In this document: positions 46,840 to 56,569 of the stretch, in pieces
How positions within the stretch are numbered: position 1 is the first letter of the stretch
How the letters are laid out: each line of letters begins with the position of its first letter
NCBI RefSeq assembly: GCF_000504305.1
Contig: NZ_KI632512.1
Location: forward strand, 528,388 to 592,387
Reading direction: 5' to 3'
Source: Nitratidesulfovibrio termitidis HI1
GTDB lineage: Bacteria; Desulfobacterota; Desulfovibrionia; Desulfovibrionales; Desulfovibrionaceae
DNA: 64,000 nucleotides
Notes under the pieces: generated by a model
Database searches by the model: none
Seen by the model: the letters and a program-made list of their open reading frames with translations, nothing else
What the model was told of the DNA's origin: nothing
Translations under genes and position numbers: made by a program

Positions 46840-48882
46840 CTAGCCGGCCCCCGTGGCCCCCAGCAGGTGTTCACGCAGCAGCCGGATGCGGTCGCGCAGT
46901 TCCGCCGCCCGCTCGAATTCCAGTTCCTTGGCGGCCTCGCGCATGTCGCGCTCAAGCTGCTGGATCTGCTTGGCCAGTTCGTGCGGGTCGCTGGACCAAG
47001 GCGCAAAGGTTTCCGCCGCCTGCGCCGCGCCCTTGCGCCCCTTGCCCTTGCGGCCCTTGGCTTCGGCGGCTTCGGCGTAGATGGCGTCGAACGGGGTTTC
47101 CACCGCCTTGCGGATGGTGGCGGGCACGATGTGGTGCGCCTCGTTGTAGCCGGTCTGCCGTTCGCGCCGCCGCGCCGTTTCGTCCATGGCGGCCTGCATG
47201 GAGCGGGTCACCACGTCCGCGTACATCAGCACCCGGCCTTCAGCGTTGCGCGCGGCGCGGCCAAAGGTCTGGATGAGCGAACCCGTGGAGCGCAGAAAGC
47301 CCTCCTTGTCCGCATCCAGTATGGATACCAGAGAAACCTCCGGAATATCAAGACCTTCACGCAGCAGGTTGATGCCCACCAGCACGTCGAATTCCTTGCG
47401 CCGCAACGCCTGGATGATGGCCATGCGCTCCATGGTGTCGATGTCGGAATGCAGGTAGCGGGCGGCCACGCCCATCTCGTTGAAGTATTCGGTCAGGTCT
47501 TCGGCCATGCGCTTGGTCAGGGTGGTCACCAGCACCCGCTCGTCGCGCGCGGCGCGCAGGCGGCATTCGCCCAAAAGATCATCGACTTGTCCCTTTGTCG
47601 GGCGCACTTCCGTGATGGGGTCCACAAGGCCGGTGGGCCGGATGATCTGCTCGGCCACGATGCCCTGCGAACGGTCCAGTTCCCACTTGCCCGGCGTGGC
47701 GGACACATAGATGGCCTGGTTCAGCCGGGCCAGGAATTCGTGAAATTCCAGCGGCCTGTTATCCAACGCAGAGGGCAGCCGGAACCCGTAATCGACAAGG
47801 GTGGACTTGCGCGACCGGTCGCCCTTGTACATGGCCCCCACCTGCGAAACCGTGATGTGCGATTCGTCCACGAACAGCAGGAAATCGTCGGGAAAGTAGT
47901 CCAGCAGGCACGAGGGCGGATCGCCCGCCTTGCGGCCATCCAGATGGCGCGAATAGTTTTCCACCCCGTTGCAGTAGCCCATCTCTTCCATCATCTCGAG
48001 GTCGAGCATGGTGCGCTGTTCCAGCCGCTGCGCTTCCACCAGCCGGTTGCCGCCCTTCAGTTCGCGCAGGCGTTCGCCCAGTTCGTCGCGGATGTCGGAA
48101 ATGGCGCGCACCAGGTTGTCGCGGTCGGACACGTAGTGGCTGGCGGGGTAGATGACCGTCTTGCCCACGGATGCAAGCACCTGCCCAGTGAGCGGGTCGA
48201 TCTCGTTGATGGCGTCGATGTCGTCGCCAAAAAATTCGATGCGCAGCGCCCGCTCGTGATGATAGGCGGGAATGATTTCCAGCACGTCGCCGCGCACCCG
48301 AAAGGTGCCGCGATGGAAGTCGTAGTCGTTGCGCTCGTACTGCACCTCCACCAGCCGGGTGATCAGCGCGTCCATGGAAAGCCGCTGCCCGGTCTCCACG
48401 GGGATGACCAGCTTGGCGTAGTATTCCGGCGAACCCAGGCCGTAAATGCACGACACCGAGGCCACGATGACCACGTCGCGCCGGGTGAGCAGCGCGTGGG
48501 TGGCCGCGTGGCGCAGCTTGTCGATGTTGTCGTTGATGGACGAATCCTTCTCTATGTAGGTGTCCGACGACGGCACGTAGGCTTCCGGCTGGTAGTAGTC
48601 GTAATAGCTGACGAAATATTCCACCGCGTTCTCCGGGAACAGCTGGCGGAATTCGTTATACAGCTGGGCGGCCAGGGTCTTGTTGGGGGCCAGCACCAGG
48701 GCGGGCCTGCCGCAGCGGGCAATGACCTGGGCCATGGTGAAGGTCTTGCCGGAACCGGTGACGCCCAGCAGCACCTGGTCGGTCACGCCCGCCTCGATGT
48801 TGGAGACGATCTGGCCAATGGCCTCGGGCTGGTCGCCGCGCGGTTCGTACTCGGTGCGCAGGATGAACGGGGATTGGGTCAT
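46840..48882 (-). CDS. uvrB: Excinuclease ABC subunit B
   Basis: 680 residues. Walker [13 protein letters not shown] at 40-51, the beta-hairpin [12 protein letters not shown] that clamps damaged [12 protein letters not shown] (motif II), [24 protein letters not shown] and [10 protein letters not shown] (motif VI), and a C-terminal UVR motif in the last 50 residues ([22 protein letters not shown]). It verifies lesions and hands them to UvrC. ATG 48882 begins the domain; the ribosome site is weak. The frame upstream crosses a 15-base repeat array and is probably not translated. Confidence 0.97.
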   Translation of the reverse strand: MTQSPFILRTEYEPRGDQPEAIGQIVSNIEAGVTDQVLLGVTGSGKTFTMAQVIARCGRPALVLAPNKTLAAQLYNEFRQLFPENAVEYFVSYYDYYQPEAYVPSSDTYIEKDSSINDNIDKLRHAATHALLTRRDVVIVASVSCIYGLGSPEYYAKLVIPVETGQRLSMDALITRLVEVQYERNDYDFHRGTFRVRGDVLEIIPAYHHERALRIEFFGDDIDAINEIDPLTGQVLASVGKTVIYPASHYVSDRDNLVRAISDIRDELGERLRELKGGNRLVEAQRLEQRTMLDLEMMEEMGYCNGVENYSRHLDGRKAGDPPSCLLDYFPDDFLLFVDESHITVSQVGAMYKGDRSRKSTLVDYGFRLPSALDNRPLEFHEFLARLNQAIYVSATPGKWELDRSQGIVAEQIIRPTGLVDPITEVRPTKGQVDDLLGECRLRAARDERVLVTTLTKRMAEDLTEYFNEMGVAARYLHSDIDTMERMAIIQALRRKEFDVLVGINLLREGLDIPEVSLVSILDADKEGFLRSTGSLIQTFGRAARNAEGRVLMYADVVTRSMQAAMDETARRRERQTGYNEAHHIVPATIRKAVETPFDAIYAEAAEAKGRKGKGRKGAAQAAETFAPWSSDPHELAKQIQQLERDMREAAKELEFERAAELRDRIRLLREHLLGATGAG

Positions 48883-49274
48883 ATGTGTGTCCGTGGCCCG
48901 TTGCGGGCCCGTGATGTATGAAAAGAGTCTGGCGGGCTGGCGCCCCGGCCATGCTGTCACCAGACATGCAGTGATCGGCCATGCTGTCACCGCACATGCC
49001 GTCACCAGGCTCCCTGCCGCGCAACGGCGGCGGGGCCTTCAAACGGCGATGCACCCCGATGAACGCCCGCCGGAGGGGGAATGCAGGCGCGGTTCGGCCT
49101 GCCGCCCCCTTCCATCCGTCGGAAAGATGGTCTAGAAAAATCCGGAAGCGGCACGCCCCGTTGCCTGCACACGCAGGCGCATACCGATGGCCGCCACGCC
49201 AAACCCGACGAAGCACGCGCTTTCGGCTGCCCGGTTCACTACCCCGGCATGCCGGAACCACGCATGGAGCCCGC
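48883..49274. other. Divergent intergenic region uvrB / hypothetical gene
   Basis: 392 bases. It contains a 15-base tandem repeat (48951-49010) and the presumed uvrB promoter. No LexA-type box of a known pattern was recognised, and no gene. Confidence 0.5.
48951..49010. repeat. Four 15-base imperfect tandem repeats upstream of uvrB
   Basis: Units: ATGCTGTCACCAGAC, ATGCAGTGATCGGCC, ATGCTGTCACCGCAC and ATGCCGTCACCAGGC; units 1-2 and 3-4 also form a 30-base repeat. They lie 69 bases upstream of the uvrB ATG. Confidence 0.75.
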
Positions 49275-49796
49275 ATGGAACTGACCGTCATTCCCGTGGA
49301 AGGCACGCCCCCGGTGGAGCGCATCCACGTCATATCCGTCACCATCCGCACCTTCAAGGGGCGGCGCAACGTTCAGGCCCATCTTTTCCGCCTGACCGGC
49401 GAAGCCGCAACCGCCGAGGCGCTGGCAAACCTGCGCGGCATGCCCGGACTTGTCGGCGGCCCGCTGGAGCCGGACGCTCCGGGCGCAGAAGACCTTACCG
49501 GCCCCGAAGCCGAAACCGACGCCCTGCGTACCGTGCTGGAAGCCTTTACCGAGTCGGAACGCGACGCGGTGGTGAACTACCTTTCGCAGCGCTACGCCGA
49601 CCGGCTGACCTGCATCATCGCCTGTCCGCTGCAACTGCCGGTGCCGCGCGGGGTGGTGCCCTTCTCTACCCTGCCGGAAGGCAAGACCATGGGGATCATC
49701 CGCTTCGACGAGGTGCCCCGCTATCCGCTGCCCTTTGCAATTCGCGGTTTCTACGATCTGGCCCAGCACGAGCCGCTGGTGCACGAACAGGAATAA
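49275..49796 (+). CDS. Hypothetical protein
   Basis: 173 residues, not recognised. It is soluble with no signal or membrane segment. It starts MELTVIPVEGTPPVERIHVISVTIRTF and has an alternating beta/alpha look, an acidic loop (EPDAPGAEDLTGPEAE), a helix (LRTVLEAFTESERDAVVNYLSQRYAD) and an ending with strands (TCIIACPLQLPVP; MGIIRFDEVPRYPLPFAIRGFYDL). ATG 49275 has TGGAGC close upstream. It stands alone and diverges from uvrB. Confidence 0.7.
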   Translation: MELTVIPVEGTPPVERIHVISVTIRTFKGRRNVQAHLFRLTGEAATAEALANLRGMPGLVGGPLEPDAPGAEDLTGPEAETDALRTVLEAFTESERDAVVNYLSQRYADRLTCIIACPLQLPVPRGVVPFSTLPEGKTMGIIRFDEVPRYPLPFAIRGFYDLAQHEPLVHEQE

Positions 49797-49975
49797 CCCG
49801 CCGCGCCGCCGTGCGCCACCGGGCAGGGCAACTCCGGACCGGGTGACGCCGGACGTGACAACACCGGACAACAGGTAGTGTCTGGAACGGTGCACCTCCC
49901 GGTACGGAAACGTACGCGGTGCGCTGGCGGGCCGTCTGACCCACTCCACCCGTCGCCCGCTCCACCCATCGCCGA

Positions 49976-50821
49976 CTACAGAGGCCTGAAACCGGCCGGG
50001 ACACGCCAGTGCCTGGCCGGTCTTTGATCGGAACTGGCGTCCACTCCTGTCTGCTGCGCGCCCATCCACGGGGCGTCCGGCCCCGGCGTCAATGTCCGCA
50101 CCGGCAACGCTGAAATATCCGGGCAGCGGGCCTCGCTGCCGTCGGCAAGGCGCAGCCCGCCGCGCACCCCGTCCGCCAGCCGGGCCAGAAATTCCGGGCG
50201 CGGCAGTTCGCGCGCGCCAAAGCGCACCATGTGCGGCGTGGTCTGCTGACAGTCGATGAGGGTGCAGCCCGCCTGGCTCAGCCATGACGCCAGCCAGGTG
50301 AAGGCCACCTTGGAGGCATCGGGCGTCAGGCGGAACATGGATTCGCCGTAGAACACCCCGCCCAGGGCCACGCCGTACAGCCCGCCCACCAGCCTGCCGT
50401 CCTGCCATGCCTCCGCCGAATGGGCGATGCCCAGACGATGCAGCGCCTCATAGGCGTTGATCATGGCGGGCACCAGCCATGTGCCGCGCTGCCCCTGCCG
50501 GGGCGTGCCCGCGCAGCGCCGGATGACCGGGGCAAAGGCCTTGTCGAAGGTAACCTCGAAGGTGTTCGAACGGATGCACCGCGCCAGACTGCGCGCCACG
50601 TGCAGTTCGTCCGGCAGCAGCGCACAACGCGGATCGGGCGACCACCACAGGATGGGCGTGCCCCGGTCGTACCAGGGATAGATGCCGCGCAGGTAGGCAG
50701 CCACCAGCCGGGCGGGCGAAAGATCGCCCCCCACGGCCAGCAGCCCCTCTGGCGGTGCGGCAGCCGGATCGGGGAAATCGGAACCATCCCCGGTCATCCG
50801 ACCCAGCACGCGTACGTTCAT
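49976..50821 (-). CDS. aat: Leucyl/phenylalanyl-tRNA-protein transferase
   Basis: 281 residues; the normal protein is about 235, the excess being a low-complexity C-terminal tail. Family motifs: FPDPAAAPPEGLLAVGGDLSPARLVAAYLRGIYPWY, WWSPDPRCAL, TWLVPAMINAYEALHRLGIAHSAE, GLYGVALGGVFYGESMF and DCQQTTPHMVRFGARELPR. It transfers Leu or Phe from tRNA to N-terminal Arg/Lys of proteins, making N-degrons. The ATG overlaps the clpA stop (ATGA), so it is coupled to the protease genes that use its products. Confidence 0.95.
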   Translation of the reverse strand: MNVRVLGRMTGDGSDFPDPAAAPPEGLLAVGGDLSPARLVAAYLRGIYPWYDRGTPILWWSPDPRCALLPDELHVARSLARCIRSNTFEVTFDKAFAPVIRRCAGTPRQGQRGTWLVPAMINAYEALHRLGIAHSAEAWQDGRLVGGLYGVALGGVFYGESMFRLTPDASKVAFTWLASWLSQAGCTLIDCQQTTPHMVRFGARELPRPEFLARLADGVRGGLRLADGSEARCPDISALPVRTLTPGPDAPWMGAQQTGVDASSDQRPARHWRVPAGFRPL

Positions 50822-53292
50822 TTTCCGGTGGCGGCTTCGTCGCCGCCAAGCGGCTCGTAACGGAACACCAGCCCCAGCCCGGCAATCCCCTGCGCGTCGG
50901 GCGGCCCGGTCTGAACGGAGCTTGTCTGGGCGGCAGTTGTCGGCGTAGCCACGGCCCCGTCAGCGGCCACATTCGCGGCCACGTCAGCAGACGGCGAACC
51001 CTTCGCCGCGCTCTTGCCCTTCCCCTTGCGGGCGGGCTTGGCGGGCGCGGCTGCCGCTTCCGGCGCGGCCACGTCCACGATGGCGGTGCCGCCCTTGCGC
51101 AGCTTGCCGAACAAGACCTCGCGGGCCAGTTCGTCTTCCAGCGCGGTGCGGATCACCCGGCGCAGCGGGCGCGCCCCGAAGGCAGGCTCAAAGCCCTTTT
51201 CGGCCAGGCGCGCGCGGGCCGCCGGGGTCAGTTCCAGACGCACGCGGCGGTCCTTCAGCCCGGCTCCCAGTTCCAGCACGAACTTGTCCACGATGCGCTC
51301 CATGACCGGGGTGGTCAGCCCGGCAAAGGGGATCATGGCGTCCAGCCGGTTGCGGAATTCCGGGCTGAACATGTTCTCCACGGCCTTGCGCCCCTTGCCC
51401 GCCACGTCTTCCTGCGCGGTGGCCCCGAATCCGATGGACGGCGCGCTCATTTCGCGCACGCCCGCGTTGGAGGTCATGATCAGCACCACGTTGCGGAAGT
51501 CCGCCTTGCGCCCGGTGTTGTCGGTGAGCGTGGCGTAGTCCATGACCTGCAGCAGGATGTTGAAGATATCCGGATGGGCCTTTTCGATTTCGTCCAGCAG
51601 CAGCACGGTGTACGGCTGCTTGCGGATGGCCTCGGTCAGCAGGCCGCCCTGGTCGAAGCCCACGTAGCCGGGGGGCGCGCCGATAAGCCGCGACACGGAA
51701 TGCTTCTCCATGTACTCGCTCATGTCGTAGCGCACGAAGCCGATGCCCATGACCTCTGCCAGGCGGCGGGCCAGTTCGGTCTTGCCCACCCCGGTGGGGC
51801 CGTAGAACAGGAAGCTGCCGGTGGGCCGGTCCTCGCGGCCAAGCCCCGCCCGCGCGCGCAGGATGGCTCGCGACAGGATGCCCACGGCCGCGTCCTGTCC
51901 GAACACCACGTTGCGCAGGTCTTCATCAAGGGTGCGCAGGCGGTCGCGGTCGCTGGACGACACCGTGCGCGACGGTATCTGCGCCATGCGCGCCACCACC
52001 TTTTCCACGTCCTTCACGCCGATGGATGCATCGGATGCCGACGCCGCGCGGGCCCCGCGCCGCAGCCGGGCCGCCGCGCCCGCCTCGTCCAGCACGTCGA
52101 TGGCCTTGTCCGGCAGCAGCCGCTCGGTAATGTACCGGGCGGAAAGCTCCACCGCCGCGCGCAGGGCGGGCAGGGTGTAGCGCACCTTGTGGTGGTCCTC
52201 GTAGTAGGGGCGCAACCCCTTCAGGATGTCCACGCATTCGTCCTGCGAGGGTTCCTGCACGTCGATCTTCTGGAACCGGCGCGACAGGGCGCGGTCCTTC
52301 TCGAAATGGTTGCGGTATTCCTCGTAAGTGGTGGACCCGATGCAGCGGATGCTGCCGTCGGCCAGCACGGGCTTGAGGATGTTGGAGGCATCCATGGAGC
52401 CGCCGCTGGTGGAACCGGCACCCACGATGGTGTGGATTTCGTCGATGAACAGGATGGCCCCCGGCACCTTGCCGAGGTCGGTGATGACGCCCTTCAACCG
52501 CTGCTCGAAGTCGCCACGGTACTTGGTGCCCGCCAGCAGCGCGCCCATGTCCAGGGCGAAGATGCGCACGTCGCGGAATTCCTCGGGCACGTCGCCGCCC
52601 GCCACGCGCAGGGCCAGCCCTTCGGCGATGGCGGTCTTGCCCACGCCGGGGTCGCCCACGTACAGCGGGTTGTTCTTGCGCCGCCGGGCCAGCACCTGAA
52701 TGGTCCGTTCCAGTTCCCCGGCCCTACCGATAAGCGGGTCGATGCGGCCATCGCGGGCACGGGCGGTAAGGTCCACGGTGAATTTTTCCAGCGCGTCGGT
52801 GCGCGGCGAATCGGGCGCGCCCTCCTCGCCCTCGGCGTCGCCGGGGCCGTCCCCCTCGCCGCCCTCGGGCATGCCGTGCGAAATGTGCTGCAGCACGTCC
52901 AGCCGGGTCACCCCCTGCGATTTCAGGAAATAGGTGGCGTAGGCGTCGTCTTCTTCGAAGATGGCGGCCAGCACGTCGCCGATTTCCACGGCGGCCTTGC
53001 CCGCCGACTGCATGTGGCGGATGGCCCGCTGCAGCACGCGCTGCACGCCCAGGGTCTGGACGACCTCTGTAGGGGTGTCGGCGGGCAGCGGTTCCAGATG
53101 GGTGGCGAAAAAGGTTTCCAGGCGCAGGCGCAGGGCCTTCACGTCCACCCCGACGGATTCGAGGATGGACTTGCCCGCGTCCTCGCCGGTGATGGCGTAG
53201 AGCAGATGCTCCAGCGTCAGGAATTCGTGGTTGCGCGTCCGCACGTCGTTGACGGCGGCGGTAAGCGCTGCTTCAAGGCGTCTTCCGATCAT
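50818..53292 (-). CDS. clpA: ATP-dependent Clp protease ATP-binding subunit ClpA
   Basis: 824 residues. Clp N domain (1-140; two repeats), an acidic Gly/Glu linker (about 143-160), AAA1 with Walker A GDPGVGKTA (about 217) and GAILFIDEIHTIVGAG, AAA2 with GPTGVGKTE (about 503) and VLLLDEIEKAHPDIFN, and RNRLDAMIPF near 635. The C-terminal tail of about 80 residues is Ala/Lys-rich and unusual. It unfolds ClpS-delivered substrates for ClpP; PSIGFG may be the ClpP-contacting loop. It starts after clpS with a three-base gap and overlaps aat. clpP is not in the window. Confidence 0.96.
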   Translation of the reverse strand: MIGRRLEAALTAAVNDVRTRNHEFLTLEHLLYAITGEDAGKSILESVGVDVKALRLRLETFFATHLEPLPADTPTEVVQTLGVQRVLQRAIRHMQSAGKAAVEIGDVLAAIFEEDDAYATYFLKSQGVTRLDVLQHISHGMPEGGEGDGPGDAEGEEGAPDSPRTDALEKFTVDLTARARDGRIDPLIGRAGELERTIQVLARRRKNNPLYVGDPGVGKTAIAEGLALRVAGGDVPEEFRDVRIFALDMGALLAGTKYRGDFEQRLKGVITDLGKVPGAILFIDEIHTIVGAGSTSGGSMDASNILKPVLADGSIRCIGSTTYEEYRNHFEKDRALSRRFQKIDVQEPSQDECVDILKGLRPYYEDHHKVRYTLPALRAAVELSARYITERLLPDKAIDVLDEAGAAARLRRGARAASASDASIGVKDVEKVVARMAQIPSRTVSSSDRDRLRTLDEDLRNVVFGQDAAVGILSRAILRARAGLGREDRPTGSFLFYGPTGVGKTELARRLAEVMGIGFVRYDMSEYMEKHSVSRLIGAPPGYVGFDQGGLLTEAIRKQPYTVLLLDEIEKAHPDIFNILLQVMDYATLTDNTGRKADFRNVVLIMTSNAGVREMSAPSIGFGATAQEDVAGKGRKAVENMFSPEFRNRLDAMIPFAGLTTPVMERIVDKFVLELGAGLKDRRVRLELTPAARARLAEKGFEPAFGARPLRRVIRTALEDELAREVLFGKLRKGGTAIVDVAAPEAAAAPAKPARKGKGKSAAKGSPSADVAANVAADGAVATPTTAAQTSSVQTGPPDAQGIAGLGLVFRYEPLGGDEAATGK

Positions 53293-53295
53293 GTG

Positions 53296-53682
53296 TCATA
53301 CCTCTTCGAGGGTGCAGCGCAGTGGATAGCCTTCGCGCCGGGCGCGGGCATGCACGAGGGCGACCTTGGTTTCGGCCACCTCTGCCGTGTACACGCCGCA
53401 TTCGCCGACGCCCTTCTCGTGGACGGCCAGCATGATGCGCGTCGCCTCGTCGGGTGTTCTGCGAAACACCTCGACCAGGATCGACACCACGAACTCCATG
53501 GTCGTGTAGTCGTCGTTGTGCAGCAGCACCCGGAACATCCGGGGCTCGCGCACCTCGTCCTCGATGAGGATCTCGGTGTCCCTGCCGCCATCGGGCAAGC
53601 CCGATGGGCCAGCGGGTTCTGAAGGGCCTGCCATGCACGCCGGAATGGCGGGGAAACGCTGGGTGTCGGAATGGGTGCTCAT
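53296..53682 (-). CDS. clpS: ATP-dependent Clp protease adaptor ClpS
   Basis: 128 residues. After a disordered 45-residue lead comes the folded domain: MFRVLLHNDDYTTMEFVVSILVEVF with the N-degron-binding HNDD and Thr/Met, then ATRIMLAVHEKGVGECGVYTAEVAETKV, and a C-terminal strand. It recognises N-terminal Leu, Phe, Tyr or Trp and hands proteins to ClpA. ATG 53682 was chosen; the remaining upstream frame has no conserved residue. It leads the clpS-clpA-aat operon. Confidence 0.95.
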   Translation of the reverse strand: MSTHSDTQRFPAIPACMAGPSEPAGPSGLPDGGRDTEILIEDEVREPRMFRVLLHNDDYTTMEFVVSILVEVFRRTPDEATRIMLAVHEKGVGECGVYTAEVAETKVALVHARARREGYPLRCTLEEV

Positions 53683-53895
53683 GGGTGCTCGTTTCGCTGT
53701 TTCCGGGTGGCCGCCAGTGTCCGCGCCCCGGCATGTGCCATCGCTGTCCGGCAATGCCGACGTGGCCGCGCGGGCCGGGCACGGCGGCACGCTCTTATAC
53801 TAACATCGCGCCGCCCGCTGTCGAGGGGCTTGCGGTCACACAGGGCAAGACCGCAAGGCCGAATGATCGTGACCTTTTTCAGGCGGGGCCGGATC

Positions 53896-53925
53896 GCGCC
53901 CCATTGCGCCCCATTGCGCCCCATT
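53896..53925. repeat. Three 10-base tandem repeats
   Basis: GCGCCCCATT occurs three times in succession, 29 bases after the CYTH gene stop and about 210 bases before clpS. Confidence 0.8.
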
Positions 53926-53953
53926 GCACGGGGTCACACCGGATGGCTCCGGA

Positions 53954-54604
53954 TCACTCCGCGCCAAAGGTGCCTGCCCCGCCCCCGCCGTTGCCGAAAA
54001 CCACCCGGCGCGCGGCGGCAAGCCCTGTCGCGTCGAACGTGAAATCCTCTGACGGGGGCAGCCCTTGCGACGCCCGCCACTGGCGGTTCAGATCGTGATA
54101 CGTTGCGGTGGATGCGCGCGCCCTGTCAAGGCCAAGCCTGTCGGCCACTGCCAGAATGGCCTCGCGGTCGCCCTCCAGTTCCGCCACGGGGCCAAAGGGC
54201 ATGGTGTCGAGGCAGACGTGCACCCCGGCCATGCGCCACACCTCGCGCACCTTGTCGTAGCCGAAGGCCACGCCGTACCCCAGGCCCGTCAGCACCTGGT
54301 GCATGGCGTCCGCATCGGCCACGCCGGTCTGCACCTCGTCCCACACCTTCACGTCGGCGGGGATGGAGGCATGCGCTGCGTCCGGCGGCTTTTTCATGGT
54401 CAGCACCGCGGCGTGCAGGTCCGGTCCGGTCTTGGTGCGCAGGCGCAGCAAGGTATTTGCCGCGCGCAGTTCGCGCCCCGGCGTGTCGTACACCCGATTG
54501 CATTCCAGATATGGCGAACCGCCGATGGCCCCCAGCGCTTGCAATGCGCCGCGAAGCGCGGCAAGGTCCGCCTCGGGGAACTTGATTTCGATTTCCAGTG
54601 CCAT
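53954..54604 (-). CDS. CYTH-domain protein (CyaB class IV / triphosphatase-like)
   Basis: 216 residues. The ExExK signature is EIEIK at residues 4-8, followed by [25 protein letters not shown], and a C-terminal [21 protein letters not shown] with paired acidic residues, the tunnel arrangement of CYTH enzymes. Members act as class IV adenylate cyclases or tripolyphosphatases/thiamine triphosphatases; the substrate cannot be decided. ATG 54604 has GGAG at a good distance. It diverges from crcB. Confidence 0.83.
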   Translation of the reverse strand: MALEIEIKFPEADLAALRGALQALGAIGGSPYLECNRVYDTPGRELRAANTLLRLRTKTGPDLHAAVLTMKKPPDAAHASIPADVKVWDEVQTGVADADAMHQVLTGLGYGVAFGYDKVREVWRMAGVHVCLDTMPFGPVAELEGDREAILAVADRLGLDRARASTATYHDLNRQWRASQGLPPSEDFTFDATGLAAARRVVFGNGGGGAGTFGAE

Positions 54605-54726
54605 GTGAACTCCATGGACCGCGTCCCCGCCATCCCGCATTCCCGCTGCCATCGCGGCAGCACGTGGAAGACGGAGACGAGGCACGGCCGGGCGCCGCCC
54701 CGTGCGGCGCGAAAGAGGGCCTTTTC

Positions 54727-55101
54727 GTGCAGAAGATCGTCTTGCTGGGCCTTGCGGGCGCCCTGGGCAGCCTGAGCCGTTACGGCCTGGCCGGGCTTGT
54801 GCAGCGGGCCGCGCCCGGTTCCTTTCCGCTCGGCACCTTCGTTGTGAACATCCTGGGCTGCCTGCTGTTCGGGTTTGTCTGGGGATTCTGCGAGCAGCGC
54901 ATCTCCCTGCCTCCGGACGTGCGCACCATCGTGCTGACCGGCTTCATGGGGGCGTTCACCACCTTTTCCACCTTTACCTTCGAAAGTCTGGGCCTTCTGG
55001 AGGCCGGGCAGTGGGGGGCCTTTGCCCTGTACGCGGGCGGCCAGCTGCTGCTGGGCCTGGCCCTGGTGTGGCTGGGCCTTGGCGCCGGACGGCTGGTGTA
55101 G
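54727..55101 (+). CDS. crcB: Fluoride exporter CrcB/Fluc
   Basis: 124 residues and four membrane helices. Family motifs: [11 protein letters not shown] near the N-terminus, [14 protein letters not shown] in helix 2 (the pore Asn), and [17 protein letters not shown] in helix 3 (Phe box). The dual-topology Fluc dimer exports fluoride. The GTG at 54727 with AGAGGG upstream gives the standard length; earlier starts run into Arg-rich nonconserved sequence. No fluoride riboswitch was recognised in front of it. The DUF190 gene follows after 108 bases. Confidence 0.93.
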   Translation: MQKIVLLGLAGALGSLSRYGLAGLVQRAAPGSFPLGTFVVNILGCLLFGFVWGFCEQRISLPPDVRTIVLTGFMGAFTTFSTFTFESLGLLEAGQWGAFALYAGGQLLLGLALVWLGLGAGRLV

Positions 55102-55209
55102 GACACCGGACGACTGGTCCGAGACACCGGACGGCCACTCTGGGCCAGCTCCACGCCCTGCCCGCCCATGGAAAAACGGCATTGCATCCGCAACCGGAAG
55201 GAGCACGCC

Positions 55210-55647
55210 ATGCGCATCATTTCTGGCGACGCCCTGCGTCTGCGCATCTACACCGGCGAACGCGACACCCACAAGGGCCGCGCCCTGCACGACGTCATTC
55301 TGGAATCGGCCCGGCGCGAAGGACTGGCGGGCGGCACGGTATTCCGTGGGCTGGCGGGCTTTGGCGCCAACAGCGTGGTGCACACCGCGCGGGTGCTGCG
55401 CCTGTCCGAAGACCTGCCCATCGTGATCGAAATCATCGATGACGCCCCCAAGATAGAGGCATTCCTGCCCCGCGTCGAGGAACTGCTGTCCGAGGGCCTG
55501 GTTACCGTGGACCCGGTGCGAGTGCTGCTGTACCGCCACGGCCCCGGCAAGGAAACGCGCCGGGACAAACAGACAGGGCAGACAGGGCAGACAGGTCAGG
55601 CGGGACAGGGCAACGACAGCCGGGGCAGCGGCAGGCAGGGCATCTAG
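55210..55647 (+). CDS. DUF190 family protein, CrcB-associated
   Basis: 145 residues. The PII-like DUF190 fold is clear over 1-105: ALRLRIYTGERDTHKGRALHDVILESARREGLAGGTVFRG and GFGANSVVHTARVLRLSEDLPIVIEIIDD. A C-terminal tail (GQTGQTGQAGQ) from nine-base repeats is probably disordered. The family is often next to crcB or khpA-like genes and may regulate or replace CrcB; function unproven. GGAAGGAG precedes ATG 55210. Confidence 0.88.
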   Translation: MRIISGDALRLRIYTGERDTHKGRALHDVILESARREGLAGGTVFRGLAGFGANSVVHTARVLRLSEDLPIVIEIIDDAPKIEAFLPRVEELLSEGLVTVDPVRVLLYRHGPGKETRRDKQTGQTGQTGQAGQGNDSRGSGRQGI

Positions 55648-55692
55648 CACGCTCCACGCCCCATATCCCGCATCCGCATCACGGATGCAGAA

Positions 55693-55722
55693 ACGGCAGG
55701 ACCGCCAAGGCGGCCCTGCCGT
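55693..55722. terminator. Bidirectional hairpin between DUF190 and the sulfite reductase
   Basis: ACGGCAGG/CCTGCCGT outside and CCGCC/GGCGG inside give nearly complete pairing. It lies between convergent genes, 46 bases after one stop and 32 after the other. T-tracts are weak on both sides. Confidence 0.6.
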
Positions 55723-55753
55723 ACGCATTTCATGCGGGCTCGCGCCCCGCGTC

Positions 55754-56431
55754 CTACCCGGCGGCGGGCAACAGCGCGGCGCGAATGGCCTCTATGCCGG
55801 TCTTGTCCACGTACTTGGACACCCGCAGGCGTTTGCCGGAGTTTTCGCGGTACAGGGCCATGAAGCGCTGCACCAGGTCCAGCGCCGCCTCGCGGGTCAG
55901 GTCTTCGGCCAGCACGTCGCCGATGCGCGGGTGCCCGCCGGAATTGCCGCCCACGATCACCGTCCAGCCGCGCTTGGTGCCCACCAGCCCCACGTCGCGC
56001 AGGTAGCTTTCGCCGCAGCACATGGGGCAGCCGGACACGCCGAACTTGACCTTGGCCGGGAAGGGCTGTTCCGCCAGCGTCTGTTCGATCTCGATGCCGA
56101 GCCCCAGCGAATCCTGAAGCCCCAGCTTACAGACCGCAGTGCCGGGGCAGGCCTGCACGTAATGCACGCACAGTTCCACGGCGCGGCCCACATCCATGCG
56201 CAGGTCTTCCCAGATGGGTTCCACCTGCTCCGCCGTCATGCCCACCAGGGCAAGGCGCTGACCGGAGGTAATCTTGATGATGGGGATGGCGTACTTGCGC
56301 GCCACGCGGGAAATGGCGTCCAGGATTTCGGGCGACAGCATGCCGCAGGGGGTGCGGGGCACGATGGCGTAGGTCTGCTTGTCGCGCTGGAGAATGGCGC
56401 CTCTCGGTTCCGGCGTGCCGGTATCAGTCAT
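55754..56431 (-). CDS. Small (assimilatory-type) siroheme sulfite reductase
   Basis: 225 residues. One nitrite/sulfite reductase half: a ferredoxin-like domain with TSGQRLALVGM, then the siroheme-[4Fe-4S] cysteines C95 and C101 (ACPGTAVC) and C135 and C139 (GCPMCC). This is the size and spacing of the single-subunit low-mass sulfite reductase known from Desulfovibrio. It reduces sulfite to sulfide in the cytoplasm with an external electron donor. It may alternatively reduce nitrite. AAGGAGC lies before ATG 56431. No DsrAB-type genes are near. Confidence 0.9.
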   Translation of the reverse strand: MTDTGTPEPRGAILQRDKQTYAIVPRTPCGMLSPEILDAISRVARKYAIPIIKITSGQRLALVGMTAEQVEPIWEDLRMDVGRAVELCVHYVQACPGTAVCKLGLQDSLGLGIEIEQTLAEQPFPAKVKFGVSGCPMCCGESYLRDVGLVGTKRGWTVIVGGNSGGHPRIGDVLAEDLTREAALDLVQRFMALYRENSGKRLRVSKYVDKTGIEAIRAALLPAAG

Positions 56432-56569
56432 GTCCGATGCTCCTTGGTCCGTATGCGTTGTCGTTGAGGGGAACATGGCGACCACCCCGGGGAAAGCCCC
56501 GTGGCAATCGCCACATGCGTTGCGTGTACCGATGTGCGGGGGCCTGCGGTCCGATCGCCGTCATCGGGA

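Noticed and set aside
48951-49010. CRISPR-like array upstream of uvrB
   Set aside because: Units are adjacent with no spacers and only 15 bases long; no cas genes.
50755-53622. A 955-codon frame opposite clpA
   Set aside because: Antisense artefact with no motifs; ClpA is intact on the minus strand.
53896-53925. Iterons of a replication origin
   Set aside because: Only three 10-base copies, with no DnaA boxes, AT-rich element or rep gene.
54605-54726. Possible fluoride riboswitch before crcB
   Set aside because: The conserved core bases and pseudoknot of the crcB motif could not be found in the 122 bases.
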